Positions 11,301-22,299 of a stretch of 64,000 nucleotides of DNA are shown here, in pieces. The DNA is from Puccinellia tenuiflora (lineage: Eukaryota > Streptophyta > Magnoliopsida > Poales > Poaceae), in assembly GCA_012064385.1 (NCBI GenBank), contig QRDG01000533.1:1185322-1249321 (forward strand), in the 5' to 3' direction. The notes beneath the pieces were generated by a model. That model saw only the letters and a list, made by a program, of their open reading frames with translations, was not told where the DNA came from and did no database searches. Positions within the stretch are counted from its first letter, which is position 1. Every line of letters begins with the position of its first letter. A program made the position numbers and the translations under genes.

Positions 11301-14300
11301 AGGGGTTTCATGACGGCGTGCGTCCAGTGCTCCCACACAGAAGATGGCAGCACTGCTCGAGCTCAGGATTGGTCACAGGCCACAGAAGCTCGTGCCTATC
11401 AAGCTTACTAGGTAGGAGGCGCGGCTTGCCGCGCAAGACAGACCTACAGGTGGGCGAAACCCCCAATAATCCAAATGACAGCACAAAAAAGTTGGAGAAC
11501 ATGTGGAAGTAGCGAGTGATTACATAATCCCGTTTCAGGAAGTTCAAAAGTCATTACACAATAAAATATAAAAGGAGACAGTGACATAACGCCTATAAGA
11601 GTACGTTGATACATAGAGATGGTAGCTGATAACATAAATATATATATAAGAATGGTTCTAAATAAGTTTGCATCTTGATGGAATGTTTTCAGTAGGTTGG
11701 TCAGAGTCGATGGATGGTGAGATATGTTTTTCCTCACAGAACGGCAAAAGCCAGACCCATATATATGCCATTTGCCCATTTCTTAATCTCAGCTGCACAT
11801 GCAATTTTTGTCCCATCAGACACCATATAGTTCCTGTCATCCTTGTCCTTCATAAGACGAACATGGCTATTACATGCATAGCGAGTCTGATAGGCAATGA
11901 TTCAGTTACCGGTGCTAGAAACCTCATGAGGTACCATTGTGTGAAGGGCATGAAAAAGTACTCCATGGGTGATAATGCCAAAATGGCATGTATTAAATAT
12001 AAATCTTAGGAATGTGATAGAATTTGGGGAGTGATAATTTTGTCATTCTCTGTCCAGGGGTAACAAAGGTCTTGTTGATCTCACATACATAATACATGAT
12101 GGTAGGTGTTGTTGTTCTAAGCATCTGAGATGACTGACTTGACAGATAGTCATATGAACCTCATTTCCATAGATGCAATGGTCTGGATGAGAACTTAGAA
12201 GGAGTGGAGACAATACGGTGATACCTAGGAAGAAATGGGTCTGGATGAGCATCATGGATGGGGAAGCGCCAGCAAGTGGATTGCCCTGTGAGCTCTGTGT
12301 AGCAGCTTTTCGTATGCTTGCCCCAACCTCTTGTAGGCTTAACGGTAATACAAAACATTTTGAGAAAGGCAGTAGTAGCAAGTGAATTACATACTCCTAG
12401 CCTAAGAATTCTAAAAGGCATTACAGAACACATATAATGGAAGTAGGTAGTAGCAACCATAACACATATAGTAGAGGTCTTGCGATACATCGCAACTGAT
12501 TATTCACAATGAATAAAAAATCTTTCAGGAGAAACAAACTAATGACAACTATGAAAATTAACCTTTGCAAATATATAGAAACAATGTTGCTTGGCGGAGT
12601 GCTAGCTCGAAATTATATCAATAACCAGAAGCGCTTCATGAGTATGCCTCATGGACATGTCCAGGGTGATGGGACCCACTGGGATTTTAGCTGCAAATCA
12701 CAAATGCACGTTAAAAAAATTTAGTCTGACATAGCCTTCTCACTCTTTTCCTGTCCGTGCCCAAAGGACTGTCATTTAACAGGCTGTCAATTGCAGCAGT
12801 CTTAGAAGGAGTAACTAAGTTGCATAAGCAAGAAGACATAGTAACGACTAAAGGGAATATTAGACCAGGATAAAGAACTAAGAGTAGCTATGTGAGTTGA
12901 TTACATCACGTTAGACGATCAGAGAGATAGGTGACCAACCATAATATTTGTAATGAGATATTAGAATTCTCCAATTAGGTGTGCACATTCCATAGTGAAA
13001 ATCTAGGATACTAAACTTCTTGAGTGACTCCCAATTAGGTGTTCATATTCTATAATGTAAACTATAGAAAAACTGAACTTCTTAGATGACAACATTTGTT
13101 TCTCCAATTCGGACTCCTATGGTCAGAAGGAACTACCGGCAAACTGAACGGTTCAAAATCTGGAATAACTATTTAAATAATCTCAAAATCGACAATATCT
13201 ACATACAAACGACCTCAAAGAATATACTTGAGATTACATCAGCCTTCTCCACTCCCCATAAGCCTGCTTGCCCTGCAGCCACGCGGCTAGAATATAATAC
13301 ATATGTAATATGTAAACAGATAGTAGACATTTTATTTTCTCCTCCGACGTCACCATTGACAGATGGTAAAACTTATGAAGTTAGACATATATCAGGGTAG
13401 TGAATTTGTATACTATTCTTATTCTTTAAGAAGAACTTAAGTGGAAAGCTATATGTCTTGCAAGTAAATAGTTCTACAGAACCATTACAACTGAGATTTC
13501 ACAAACTTTAGGATGAAAAAAATTAATGTACATCTTCAGGTATGTTTCTCAGTGTTGGTTCACACGTTTCAGTAGCCATGAGTTAACCGTGTTAATGCAG
13601 ATTATCACACCAAGCATAACTGTCGAAGAACTAATAGTCTAATGTTATACATACACAAACAATGAATAATTCAACCATTAGCTCAAGCATATGAGAAAAG
13701 AGGAGCAAGGACTCGGTGGTCCATTCACTCGTTTATGGTCCATTCATTGCATTCATTAAAATCCCTCAAGAAGGTAAGCAAAAGCAAATTTGGAATCTAA
13801 TATGGTAAATAAACAATCTAGAAACAAAATAACTAATAAGGAAAATTAGCTAAAATGAGATAGAGATATGGACCACCACAATCAGAGCAAAAGGAAGGTC
13901 ATTTTATACTGAAAAAATTGACCACCGATATTAATAATATGCTATAATATCTCCCAAACGAATTAGGAAACAAAAGTAGGCGAGGGCTAGTTTACTTACC
14001 CTCAAGATAACTGCAGACAGGGAAAAGTCTGGTGAGATTTATCCTGGACATCAACATAAGAAAATGCAGAAAATCTTATTAGATACAAAAAAAAGCATGA
14101 TATCATTGTTCTCAAAACGCTTGACAACAAATACGTAGAATGGGGACATTGTAATGTTATAAATGGCCGGATGAATATTAATTAATAAGATACAAATGTT
14201 CTACCCGGCGCCACTGAGCAGAGAAACCAACCAAAATGAAAAAACTCCAGCGCAATGGATCATGTGCACATCCAGAAAGTTCCATCGCGACAAGTGATGA

Positions 14301-14900
14301 GAACGAGTGTAGATGTGAACCTGTAGTACCAATAGGGAAATGAATCATCAGAAAATAGAACAGAAAGAGAAGTCCAGCCACACATCAGGAAGATGAGTGT
14401 TCACCGAGCGGCCAGAACCTGAAGAAATATTTCTGACGATCTGTGGAACCGCTAGATCGGACGGCTGAAAGCGCATAGGCCTGGTGGCAACGGAGGAGCG
14501 GCAGACGAGGAGGGCGAGCAGCGCGTGGAAGAAGAGCTGGAGAGGAGCCCGGCGGCAAGGGCCTCCCCACCTTGAGATCCAACATCACCGCCACCAAATC
14601 CACCACGCCACTCGTCCTCCCGCCCTGGAGCCGCCGTCTGGTGACCGCCTGTGTCCTTCCCGCTCCAGATCGGGAGCCTGATTGGGGAGGTCTCCCTGGC
14701 GGCGGCTGCGAGCTGCCGGGGAGGATGAAACCAAACAGATCGAGAAATTAGGGTTCAGCTGCGAGGAGGAGGAGGGGGGGGGGGGGGGGGGGGGGATATA
14801 GTCGAAGGGCAAGGGCAGGAGCAGTGGACGGAACAGTGCACCGGCTGTAGCAAACGTACCCGCCGGCGACCCTCGCTCCGCCACGCACGTACGACGCCCA
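11300..14900 (-). other. Candidate minus-strand gene, function unknown
   Basis: A GC-rich leader-like block with an AACCCTAAT motif near 14755 faces left, followed by an open 73-codon stretch (14385-14606). Further left are protein-like segments bounded by splice signals: 13238-13286 (reads RVAAGQAGLWGVEKAD), 12626-12690 (KIPVGPITLDMSMRHTHEAL) and 11738-11886, a 149-nt exon candidate between TATCAG and GTGAGG reading TRYACNSHVRLMKDKDDRNY and onward. A C-terminal-like stretch may follow at about 11324-11450. I do not recognise the protein. Exon phases are not all connected, so this could be a real gene with unseen exons, a pseudogene or chance. Transcript support would decide. Confidence 0.3.
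14774..14795. repeat. Poly-G run of 22
   Basis: An uninterrupted run of 22 G on the plus strand, preceded by GGA triplets. It sits upstream of the leader-like block of the minus-strand candidate gene. The proline-rich frames here are artefacts of the run. Confidence 0.95.
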
Positions 14901-16884
14901 CTCGCCTCGCTCTCGACTGGAACTGTCCCTGGCGGGCGACCGAATTACGCCGCCTGCCACTGCGTTGCGTGAGCATATTCGAAGCGCTACACGAGGACGG
15001 CTTGACCCAGAGGCTGCCAGCCGAGGGCCAGCTAATGACGACCCCACCCGTCAGCCACCTGCAGTCGCGCGTGCAGCAGCGTCCATGTACAACGAAACGG
15101 TGGCAGCGGACGTCACAGATCATGCCATGCACGAGATCAGACGGTTGGAAACGCATGTGTCGTGAGGAGGGCTGAGAGCCCTCAGTTTCTCACACCAATT
15201 GAACAATGGTATGTTTGGCCATGACAGCATGTTTAGAATTCAGCATCCCCAAGTCGTTTCTGAACAACAAGGGTGGGACAGAGATAAAGAGATGCCATTT
15301 AAGCAATTTTGATAGGGGAGCGACATGTCAATCTGGTGAAACCACTTCGCCACTTCGGATTCTGGTTATACCCATTTATTATTAGTTTGAAGACTTGAAG
15401 ACAGCTTTTGAGTTTAGGGGCCTACTCAATAAAGTATGCAAGTTTAAATACTCATGGTGCAATCTAATCAAGTACAAATTAACTTGGTCAACATGTGGTT
15501 ATACCTCTATTAGAAAGAATGCATGATACTACTCTTAACCAAATCCCTCCACCCAAAAACATGAACCCAGCCGCACACATGCAAGGTTCATGGAGGCGAT
15601 TATAGACTAATGGTGCGTTGACGTGTGTATCTGTAATCCACCAGATTCACTGTTGTGGACAGATTTCCTCCATACTGAAATGTGTAAACTTCCAAAACAT
15701 ATCCCATATCTGTTTCGTGATTAGGGCGATGAAGCTTGCATGAACAAAACATACTCCCCAGGCCCCATCCATTTCCTGTAGAATGTTTTTGATGTACTAC
15801 TCACTAGTATATTGGGCCAGCAGTAGACAACGTACATTCACTCGGTAGTGTTTTGGTATTTGTGATGGGTAGCTCCCGTGTGCCACTCCCCAGGCCCTAT
15901 CCATTTGCCATGTGGCATTTTACTACATGCATTGCAACCGTTATGTTTATGTTGTTAGCAATTTCATTGCCCTGCACAAGTGACATGGGGTTTAAATCTC
16001 GTCAACATGCCAAGAAGTCATACTGCTTTTATCTATCCATGTTTCTTTAATGGTGGTATTTATCCATGTTTTATACGTGCCACACTCCATTTGTATGCTG
16101 TTTAGTTTATCACATTCAAAAACCGTGACAGGATATTTCAACATACGACACAGTCCATCCCCCGTCGACATTTGGTGGTGGAAGTAATTTCTGAAGAATG
16201 CAGCACCATTGATGTGTGAACATCACAAGTTAATGTTTCTATAACTGATGTATGTGCATGGTGTACTTGACACCTAAGCTGTAGGTCCCCTATTTGTATG
16301 CATCTGCTAATTGATGTACCAGATGTGGGTTGTTATTCAATTGTATGGAGTGGCAGTACTGTGTAGTACAGTAGAAAAGTAGTCAAGTTACCCGGTGTTG
16401 TTTTTTTGTACCTGCAGGTAAAATAGCCATTTCATGGAACTGGAACATGGAGAAAAAACCATGGCATTAGTTAACTTTGTAAATTGTAAAAGACGTACTG
16501 TAATGGAAATTTCCTAATCATCACTAGTGCAATAACTTTGTTCTAGTTTGCCTTTTTGTGACTGGTTATTATTTTTTAGGTAACTGGTTCAATCCCAGAG
16601 GCCTAAAATCCTTGACACGTCCGTCTTTTTTTCTTACCGCCAAAGGTTCCACCACCAGTTTTTTTGAACAAAACATGCAATTTTGCCTCATTTTATTTTA
16701 AAAAGTAGAGGATAATTGACCAGTCCATTAGCTGGAAACCGGTCAAAAACCGATATAAATGCACCAATGTCATCATGAAACGTGACGACACTGTACATCA
16801 CCGACCTACTTGGCCACCCACATGAAGCATACAAGCGTTGATGAACTGAAAGACCACCGTTGAGGTTGCCATCGACTCGTCATC
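14900..16884. other. Intergenic, no gene recognised
   Basis: No frame longer than about 68 codons and no family similarity. The part at 14900-15170 is GC-rich and could be distal promoter of the minus-strand candidate. From 15180 on it is AT-rich single-copy-looking sequence. The stretch at about 16740-16884 is the left flank of the element A insertion and continues, after removing A, at 56989. Confidence 0.5.
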
Positions 16885-16889
16885 ACTCT

Positions 16890-17821
16890 TGGTGCGGATT
16901 AAGCCCTCTAGGGTGGCCCGATCTTCACGGATTGACGAACGAGTGGACGAACACACACAAGAACACGAGAACACAAACCCGATACAATGGACGCGTTGCC
17001 CTCACCGGTCGGTCCAACCGGCCCAATAGAATCACACAAGGGAGAGACCGCAAGGTAGAATCCCTATGTGAAAGATCGGCAAGCGCGCGGTAGAATCGTG
17101 GGGAAGAGAGACGGTGAAGTAGAATCCTCCACACGAGAGACTTTGCGCAGGAAGGGAACCTTGAATCACTCTAATAGATAATCTAAGGAGGAGCCTTGAA
17201 TCCACAAGGGGATCTTCTCCACAAAGGGAGGGATAAGCACAAGCCCAAGTGTCTAGTCCAATTCTATCCTTACATAACCCTAGATCTGAGGGATGAGAGT
17301 CCTATATATAGGCCAAGCCAAAAGGGTTGGTGGGGAAAGGAGATGCAAGGGAATATTCCCTGGCTAGGCACGCATGCCCAAGTGGACCGGTAGTACCAGC
17401 CGGGGGGCGGTAGTACCGGCCGGGCGGTAGTGCCGGTCCCAGCCCGGTAGTACCGGACCTCCAACAGAAGGCTTTTTCCGGGCAGTCAGACGGTAGTGGC
17501 GCGGTAGTGCCGGCCTGGCGGTAGTACCGGCTTCCGAGCGGTAGTACCGCTCCCTGCAGCTGCAGACTCTTCTTCCTTCTCCGCTTCCATGCATACGCCT
17601 TGGATGGCTTCGACTCTTGGGCTCCCTCGGCGTCTCCCTTGGCGTCCGTACTCGTCGTGTGACACCTATCAATGCACAAGGGTAGAGGCTTAGGTAGTAT
17701 ACCATCCAAAGGAGGGGTATTGGGGTTCGTAGAGAGGATTGAGTTCACCTTTGACGTCCATGTTGATGTGGCATGCGTTGGGATGCTTGACATGGTGATG
17801 CCATTGGGTTGGGCTGCATCA
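16890..17821 (-). mobile_element. Element A 3' LTR
   Basis: A 932-bp LTR, TG...CA, closely matching 56079-56983. At 17390-17560 it carries a cluster of GGTAGTACCGG-like units that also occurs in the partner LTR with fewer repeats and in the 5' leader. Frames across it are not coding. Its left end abuts the ACTCT duplication. Confidence 0.9.
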
Positions 17822-17835
17822 TCTCCCCCGCCTTC
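17822..17835 (-). promoter_or_regulatory. Element A polypurine tract
   Basis: On the minus strand the bases just before the 3' LTR read AAGGCGGGGGAGA, a purine-rich tract in the position used to prime plus-strand DNA synthesis in LTR retrotransposons. Confidence 0.75.
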
Positions 17836-17946
17836 GAAAAGCGTCGTCCTCGACGCTTGCACGTCATCGCCATGTGAAGGGGGTAGATGGTTTTCCGTTG
17901 AAACGGAAGTCATCATGTCGCCATTTTTACCTACACGCATCAAAGA

Positions 17947-20652
17947 CTAAGCAAAACATGTGTGTGCGTGATAGAGGAGCACATCATAGAAGACATGTCC
18001 ATTCTTGTTCACAACACCATTAGCACAACACAAATATATAGAAGGCAAAGCATAAGCAAGGTCAATGTGCAAGCAACTCATCGAAACATCCTCAAGATGT
18101 GGGAACTCAAAATCTCCAATAAATTTTGAGAGTGCTATCGGAGCTATGTCATTTTGAAACATATGAGCACTATCGCAAACAAAGCATCGGAAAGAGAAAT
18201 TGGTCAATATCTTTGTTGCAATAGGAGGAGAATTTGGCAAAAACACAAGAAGAGGGATTTCCAAATCATCATCACCAATGGGATAAAAACACAAGCACCT
18301 GTGACAAGACATGATCAAAATATCATTATGGTGGCCAACAAACATAAATAAGGAGAAATTGCTCATCAAGTTTGTGGCAACACATAAATCAACTAGATAA
18401 AAGCTCATGGAAACATGTATGTCACAAGGGGAAACAAAATCACTCACATGCTTGCAAACCAACCAAAGGAAAGAGCAATTGTTCAATTTATTGGATGCAA
18501 AACATGCGGAAGGTATTAGAGCCGGGTTCAAACCGAAACTCACAAGTATGATGTTCTCAAGAGCTCGTTTTGTCAACTCATGCTCAATTGAAGTTGACAT
18601 TAGCATGCGGGGACCATTACACACGAAATTCCACATAAAGAAATTGTGTGCATGGTACACGAACACATCATCCATCATGATGCGTCTCTTCATTTGCACA
18701 TCACCAAACGCACTAAATTCAAAATGAAAGTGTGAAGTATGCGGATAGTCAACATGCAAAATGAAGGAAGGAAAATTCTCAACATACCAAAAGGAACCAT
18801 CTCCAAAAATTGAGAATGCTATGGGGGCAAACTCATTATCAAGCATTTTATCATCATTGCAAGCAACACATATGAAAGAGAAATTGTTTGACATATTGCA
18901 TGCAACAATGGGAGAAAAATGGAAAGATTCATAAAAAGGCATGCATGTGGCAAGATTATCACAAATAGGCAATTCCACATGATCAACATTGGTTTGAAAC
19001 AAGGTATCACATGGGAATATGAAAGAATCATACGTGACATCAAAAGAAGCATCCACATCATGCAAGCAATCAAAAGTCATCATGTCCACTAGTGGGATCA
19101 TGGCATCATCAACACCCATATGCGTACCGTTGTAGTCCCGATCATGAGATGTAGGTGTTGTGGTAGAGGTAGCGGCGTCTATGTGGCCGACTTGTACATC
19201 TTGATGTGACCATGGGGTGGCATCGTCTTCATCCTCCATGTACATCTTCTCCATATGAGGCTCCGTCATGTCGAGACTTGGCGTATCTTCATCCATGGAA
19301 CCTAGCACACAATGAGATAACACACTATAGGTAGAGGGTAAGTTGTTAGAAATCGAAATGGCCTCACTTGACCTATCAACTACCTCTCGCAACTCAAGTG
19401 GTGTATCACTCATTCCCTCAAAGTGGAAGCACTCAATATCACATATGGTGGAGGCACTCAACTCACTTGCACTCTCACTCAAGTGGGCTAGGTGGCTCTC
19501 ATGCTCACATGGGATTGGCACCAACTCATCAATCAAGCACGTAGGGATAGGCTCGATATTCTCAACTCCATTCGCCGCCTTGGTTGAAGGGAAACTCCCA
19601 TGCTCAACCTCCTCAACCTTGTCGCCTCCAAAGGTGAATGCCATAAGATGGGCATCATCAGTCGACTCCTTTGCCGAAGGGAACATCCCATGCTTGGCTT
19701 CTCCACTTGGCTCTACGTCCATAATGGTAGCATCCTCCATGCTCGCCTCCTTGGTCGAAGAAAAAATCCCATGCTCGACCATCTTCTCGCCATCTTGATC
19801 CATCGTGTCTTGGCTCTCGGGGCAATCCCACATGATGTGACCATGTCCATGGCACATTGGGCATAGAAGGTCTTTATCTTGGTGTAGGTGGGGAAGTAGG
19901 CCCACGTCGTTGTTGAGAGTAGCGATCGGATCGACCTCATCATCATAGATAGGGCCTTGTCTTCCTCCATCTTCAAGTGTAGTGGACCATATGCTCGTAG
20001 AAGTGTCGCCGAAGATCTTGGTCTTGCGATGATAGTCAGTGTCTTCACGGAGCTCCTTGCGGAAGGTGTCAATTTTTGTCATGAGCTTGGCGAGGATTTC
20101 CTTGTCCTTCTTGTGGCGTGATCTTCTCTTGGATGCCTTTTGGGTGGTGGCATGAGGAGGAGACACCATATGATGAGGGTCATCCTTCGTCGAGCTTGAC
20201 TTGAGCTTTGGCGCCATAGATGTGGGAACTTGTTTGTCCTTGGAGCTTGAGCTTCTCTTGGGCGCCATGTTGGTGTTGGCACGAGGAGGGGACACCATAT
20301 GATGCGGCGGTCTTGATTCCTCCATGTGTCGTCGATGACGTTCTTGTGGGGAGGGGTGTCGTCGAAAATCCTTTGGGTGCCTTGGCGACCTTGACTTGCG
20401 CCTCCGTCTTGGACTTGGAGAAGTATGGCGAAGCTTGGCGAGTGTGTTGATCTCAGCTTCAAGCTTGGCGTAGTTGGGAGCCATCTTGGTATCCTTCTTG
20501 GGCCGCCTTGTTGACAAAGGGACACGTTGGTTGACGACCTTGGAGATGTCCTCCTTGGGGCGCCGTGTGATGACGATGGAGCTCGATAGGATGTCCTCAT
20601 CGTGGTCCTCTCGGCGCTTCTTCTTGAGCTTGATGGGTAGTATGTGGAACCT
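17947..20652 (-). CDS. Element A zinc-knuckle protein with a repeated cysteine module (gag-like, no pol)
   Basis: About 900 codons are open; the frame is cut upstream by the B LTR at 20653, so any extra N-terminal residues read from that LTR are artefact. Order: a basic Lys/Arg/Ser-rich region with several KLK/RRRRKSRSPR patches; a CCHC zinc knuckle (CPMCHGHGHIMWDC, about 19821-19862) as in retroviral-type nucleocapsids; an acidic stretch with repeated HGxFPSxKE phrases; and a C-terminal half with at least four diverged copies of a module around NNFSFxCxxC (near 18890, 18490, 18367 and 18210). Two copies also share APIAxSxF downstream. I know no named domain with this pattern. Nucleic-acid binding is inferred from the knuckle; the role of the C-terminal repeats is unknown. 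The frame ends in TAG at 17947. Confidence 0.7.
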   Translation of the reverse strand, partial: RFHILPIKLKKKRREDHDEDILSSSIVITRRPKEDISKVVNQRVPLSTRRPKKDTKMAPNYAKLEAEINTLAKLRHTSPSPRRRRKSRSPRHPKDFRRHPSPQERHRRHMEESRPPHHMVSPPRANTNMAPKRSSSSKDKQVPTSMAPKLKSSSTKDDPHHMVSPPHATTQKASKRRSRHKKDKEILAKLMTKIDTFRKELREDTDYHRKTKIFGDTSTSIWSTTLEDGGRQGPIYDDEVDPIATLNNDVGLLPHLHQDKDLLCPMCHGHGHIMWDCPESQDTMDQDGEKMVEHGIFSSTKEASMEDATIMDVEPSGEAKHGMFPSAKESTDDAHLMAFTFGGDKVEEVEHGSFPSTKAANGVENIEPIPTCLIDELVPIPCEHESHLAHLSESASELSASTICDIECFHFEGMSDTPLELREVVDRSSEAISISNNLPSTYSVLSHCVLGSMDEDTPSLDMTEPHMEKMYMEDEDDATPWSHQDVQVGHIDAATSTTTPTSHDRDYNGTHMGVDDAMIPLVDMMTFDCLHDVDASFDVTYDSFIFPCDTLFQTNVDHVELPICDNLATCMPFYESFHFSPIVACNMSNNFSFICVACNDDKMLDNEFAPIAFSIFGDGSFWYVENFPSFILHVDYPHTSHFHFEFSAFGDVQMKRRIMMDDVFVYHAHNFFMWNFVCNGPRMLMSTSIEHELTKRALENIILVSFGLNPALIPSACFASNKLNNCSFLWLVCKHVSDFVSPCDIHVSMSFYLVDLCVATNLMSNFSLFMFVGHHNDILIMSCHRCLCFYPIGDDDLEIPLLVFLPNSPPIATKILTNFSFRCFVCDSAHMFQNDIAPIALSKFIGDFEFPHLEDVSMSCLHIDLAYALPSIYLCCANGVVNKNGHVFYDVLLYHAHTCFA

Positions 20653-21114
20653 TGACGTTGGGTTACCACGCCAAATCCCTCGGAGGTCATCCTTGGGTTT
20701 AAAGAATAGGAGAAGATGGTGGTGCTGGTGAATCCGTCGGCTGACAAGCAAGATTTACCCAGGTTCAGGCTCCCGAAGGTAAAAGCCCTATGTCCTGCTT
20801 GTCTGGTATTGATTGATGAGATTACAGTAGAGCTACAATGGCGAGATTGAGAGATGCGATCTCGCTAGGGTTCTGGTGGCTAGTTTTTTGCGTGTCCCTA
20901 GCCGGTAGCCCTCCCAGCCCTTAAATAGTAGGGCTGGGTCTCGGGAATCCTCTACCGACTAGGGTTACATCTCATAACCGACCTTGGTTCTGTCTAGTAT
21001 TGGGCTTGTTTCCTTCGGTATGGGCCTTCCTTCCGGCCTTGTTCCGCAGGCCACGATGATGTTTGAACACCGGGTAGCCAAACCGTGGGGCACCCGAAGG
21101 GTACACCCACGTCA
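20653..21114 (-). mobile_element. Element B 3' LTR
   Basis: A 462-bp LTR matching 46560-46982. Relative to this copy the partner lacks about 39 bp near 20815-20855, a loss bounded by short repeats of GATG(C/A)GAT type. It ends ACGTCA at 21114 next to a CCCCCGAGG tract, the minus-strand polypurine tract. Confidence 0.9.
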
Positions 21115-22299
21115 GTAGCCCCCGAGGACCTGATAGACTTCAAAGAGTCTGACAGGGACTCCACCCTTAGCCAGGTGTTCAAGTAAGGTTGTTTTCAACA
21201 TTCGATATTATGCTTCGTACCCGTTTCGTAGGGCGCTTTAGTCGTGGGATGCTTGACATGGCAGGCCTGGTGCACTCGACAGTATCGGGACCAGTTAAGT
21301 GCTCTTGGGCACAAACTCTACCAGCCTACATCAGACTCGAGTCCCCGGGCTCGAATCCGGAAGCTTGTCCATTTGACTCCGGCCATATTTGAGGTCTTAC
21401 AGAGTCGAACTGAGCTTATAGGGTACCCAACGCGTCCGTCGGGATTTTCATCACGCCTGTTGACGCGGCACATTTGTCAGGTACCTCAGCTGTTGCTGTC
21501 AATCCCGGCCCTACATGACGAATTGGTGGGACTTACCTTTGCACGGTAAATGCAGCATCCGAGGGTCAGCTGTGTTTGATTCATCTCGGGAATTTTCTTT
21601 GTTTTTGCTCGGGTTAGACCGGAGTCGATAACCTTTCGAGTGCCCTATAGTCTCTCAGTTATCGGGTGCGGGACAGCGCTCCCGATGGGAGTAGCCCCCA
21701 AGATTATGCTGAATTACTTGTAATTGGGGATAATCTCAACCCGTTGACCTCGTAGATTACTCTGAGAATTTTTTGCTCCCGATGGGAGTGATATGGAGTT
21801 TTACAACATCTCAGTCGAATACCTCAAGGACCCGACACTGTATTAGGTCGGGTGCGTTGTTGTGAAGAATTTGAATGAAAGCCGATTCTGGACTGTGTCA
21901 TTGACGACATCATCGGCGTGCTCGCCGCAACCGATGCACTCTTCCGCATGGTTTGCCACGAAATGGCAGGACGAGTCGTCACGTCAGTTTGACCACATGT
22001 CGCGGTTTTTACGCGGCGCAATGATGGTGGCCTCCTCGTTTCCCATGCGTAGTGGGCGATACAGCCTGCGACGGTTGCCCTCCGCGCTTGCCGCGTGTAG
22101 GGTTTGATCTTTGCCGTTCCGCACGGTGCGAAAATCAAGGGCCAAGATCACTCTACTTCGGAGGATAAATAGGAATGTACGGGGCACGGGGTGAAAAATC
22201 CCCATTCTCACCGCCCAGTTCATCCTTTCTCTTGCGCCCTACAGCTGTCCTCCCAGTCAAAACAGAGACCAAGAGAGTTTAGTTCCTCCTCGCGCCACC
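21115..22299 (+). promoter_or_regulatory. Element B spacer with probable promoter of the antisense gene
   Basis: Non-coding sequence between the 3' LTR and the antisense gene. It contains the family phrase GCGCTCCCGATGGGAGTAGC near 21674 that recurs near 27960 and 28070. A TATA-like ATAAATAG at 22165-22172 lies 128 bp before the ATG at 22300, and the ATG context (CGCCACCATGA) is good. Promoter function is inferred from position only. Confidence 0.45.

Noticed and set aside
14755..15156. Proline-rich minus frame
   Set aside because: Its repeat comes from translating the 22-G run; no other support.
17302..17943. Frames within the element A LTR (and at 56452-57099) as genes
   Set aside because: They follow the LTR and run across the LTR/flank junction; both LTR copies give similar accidental frames.
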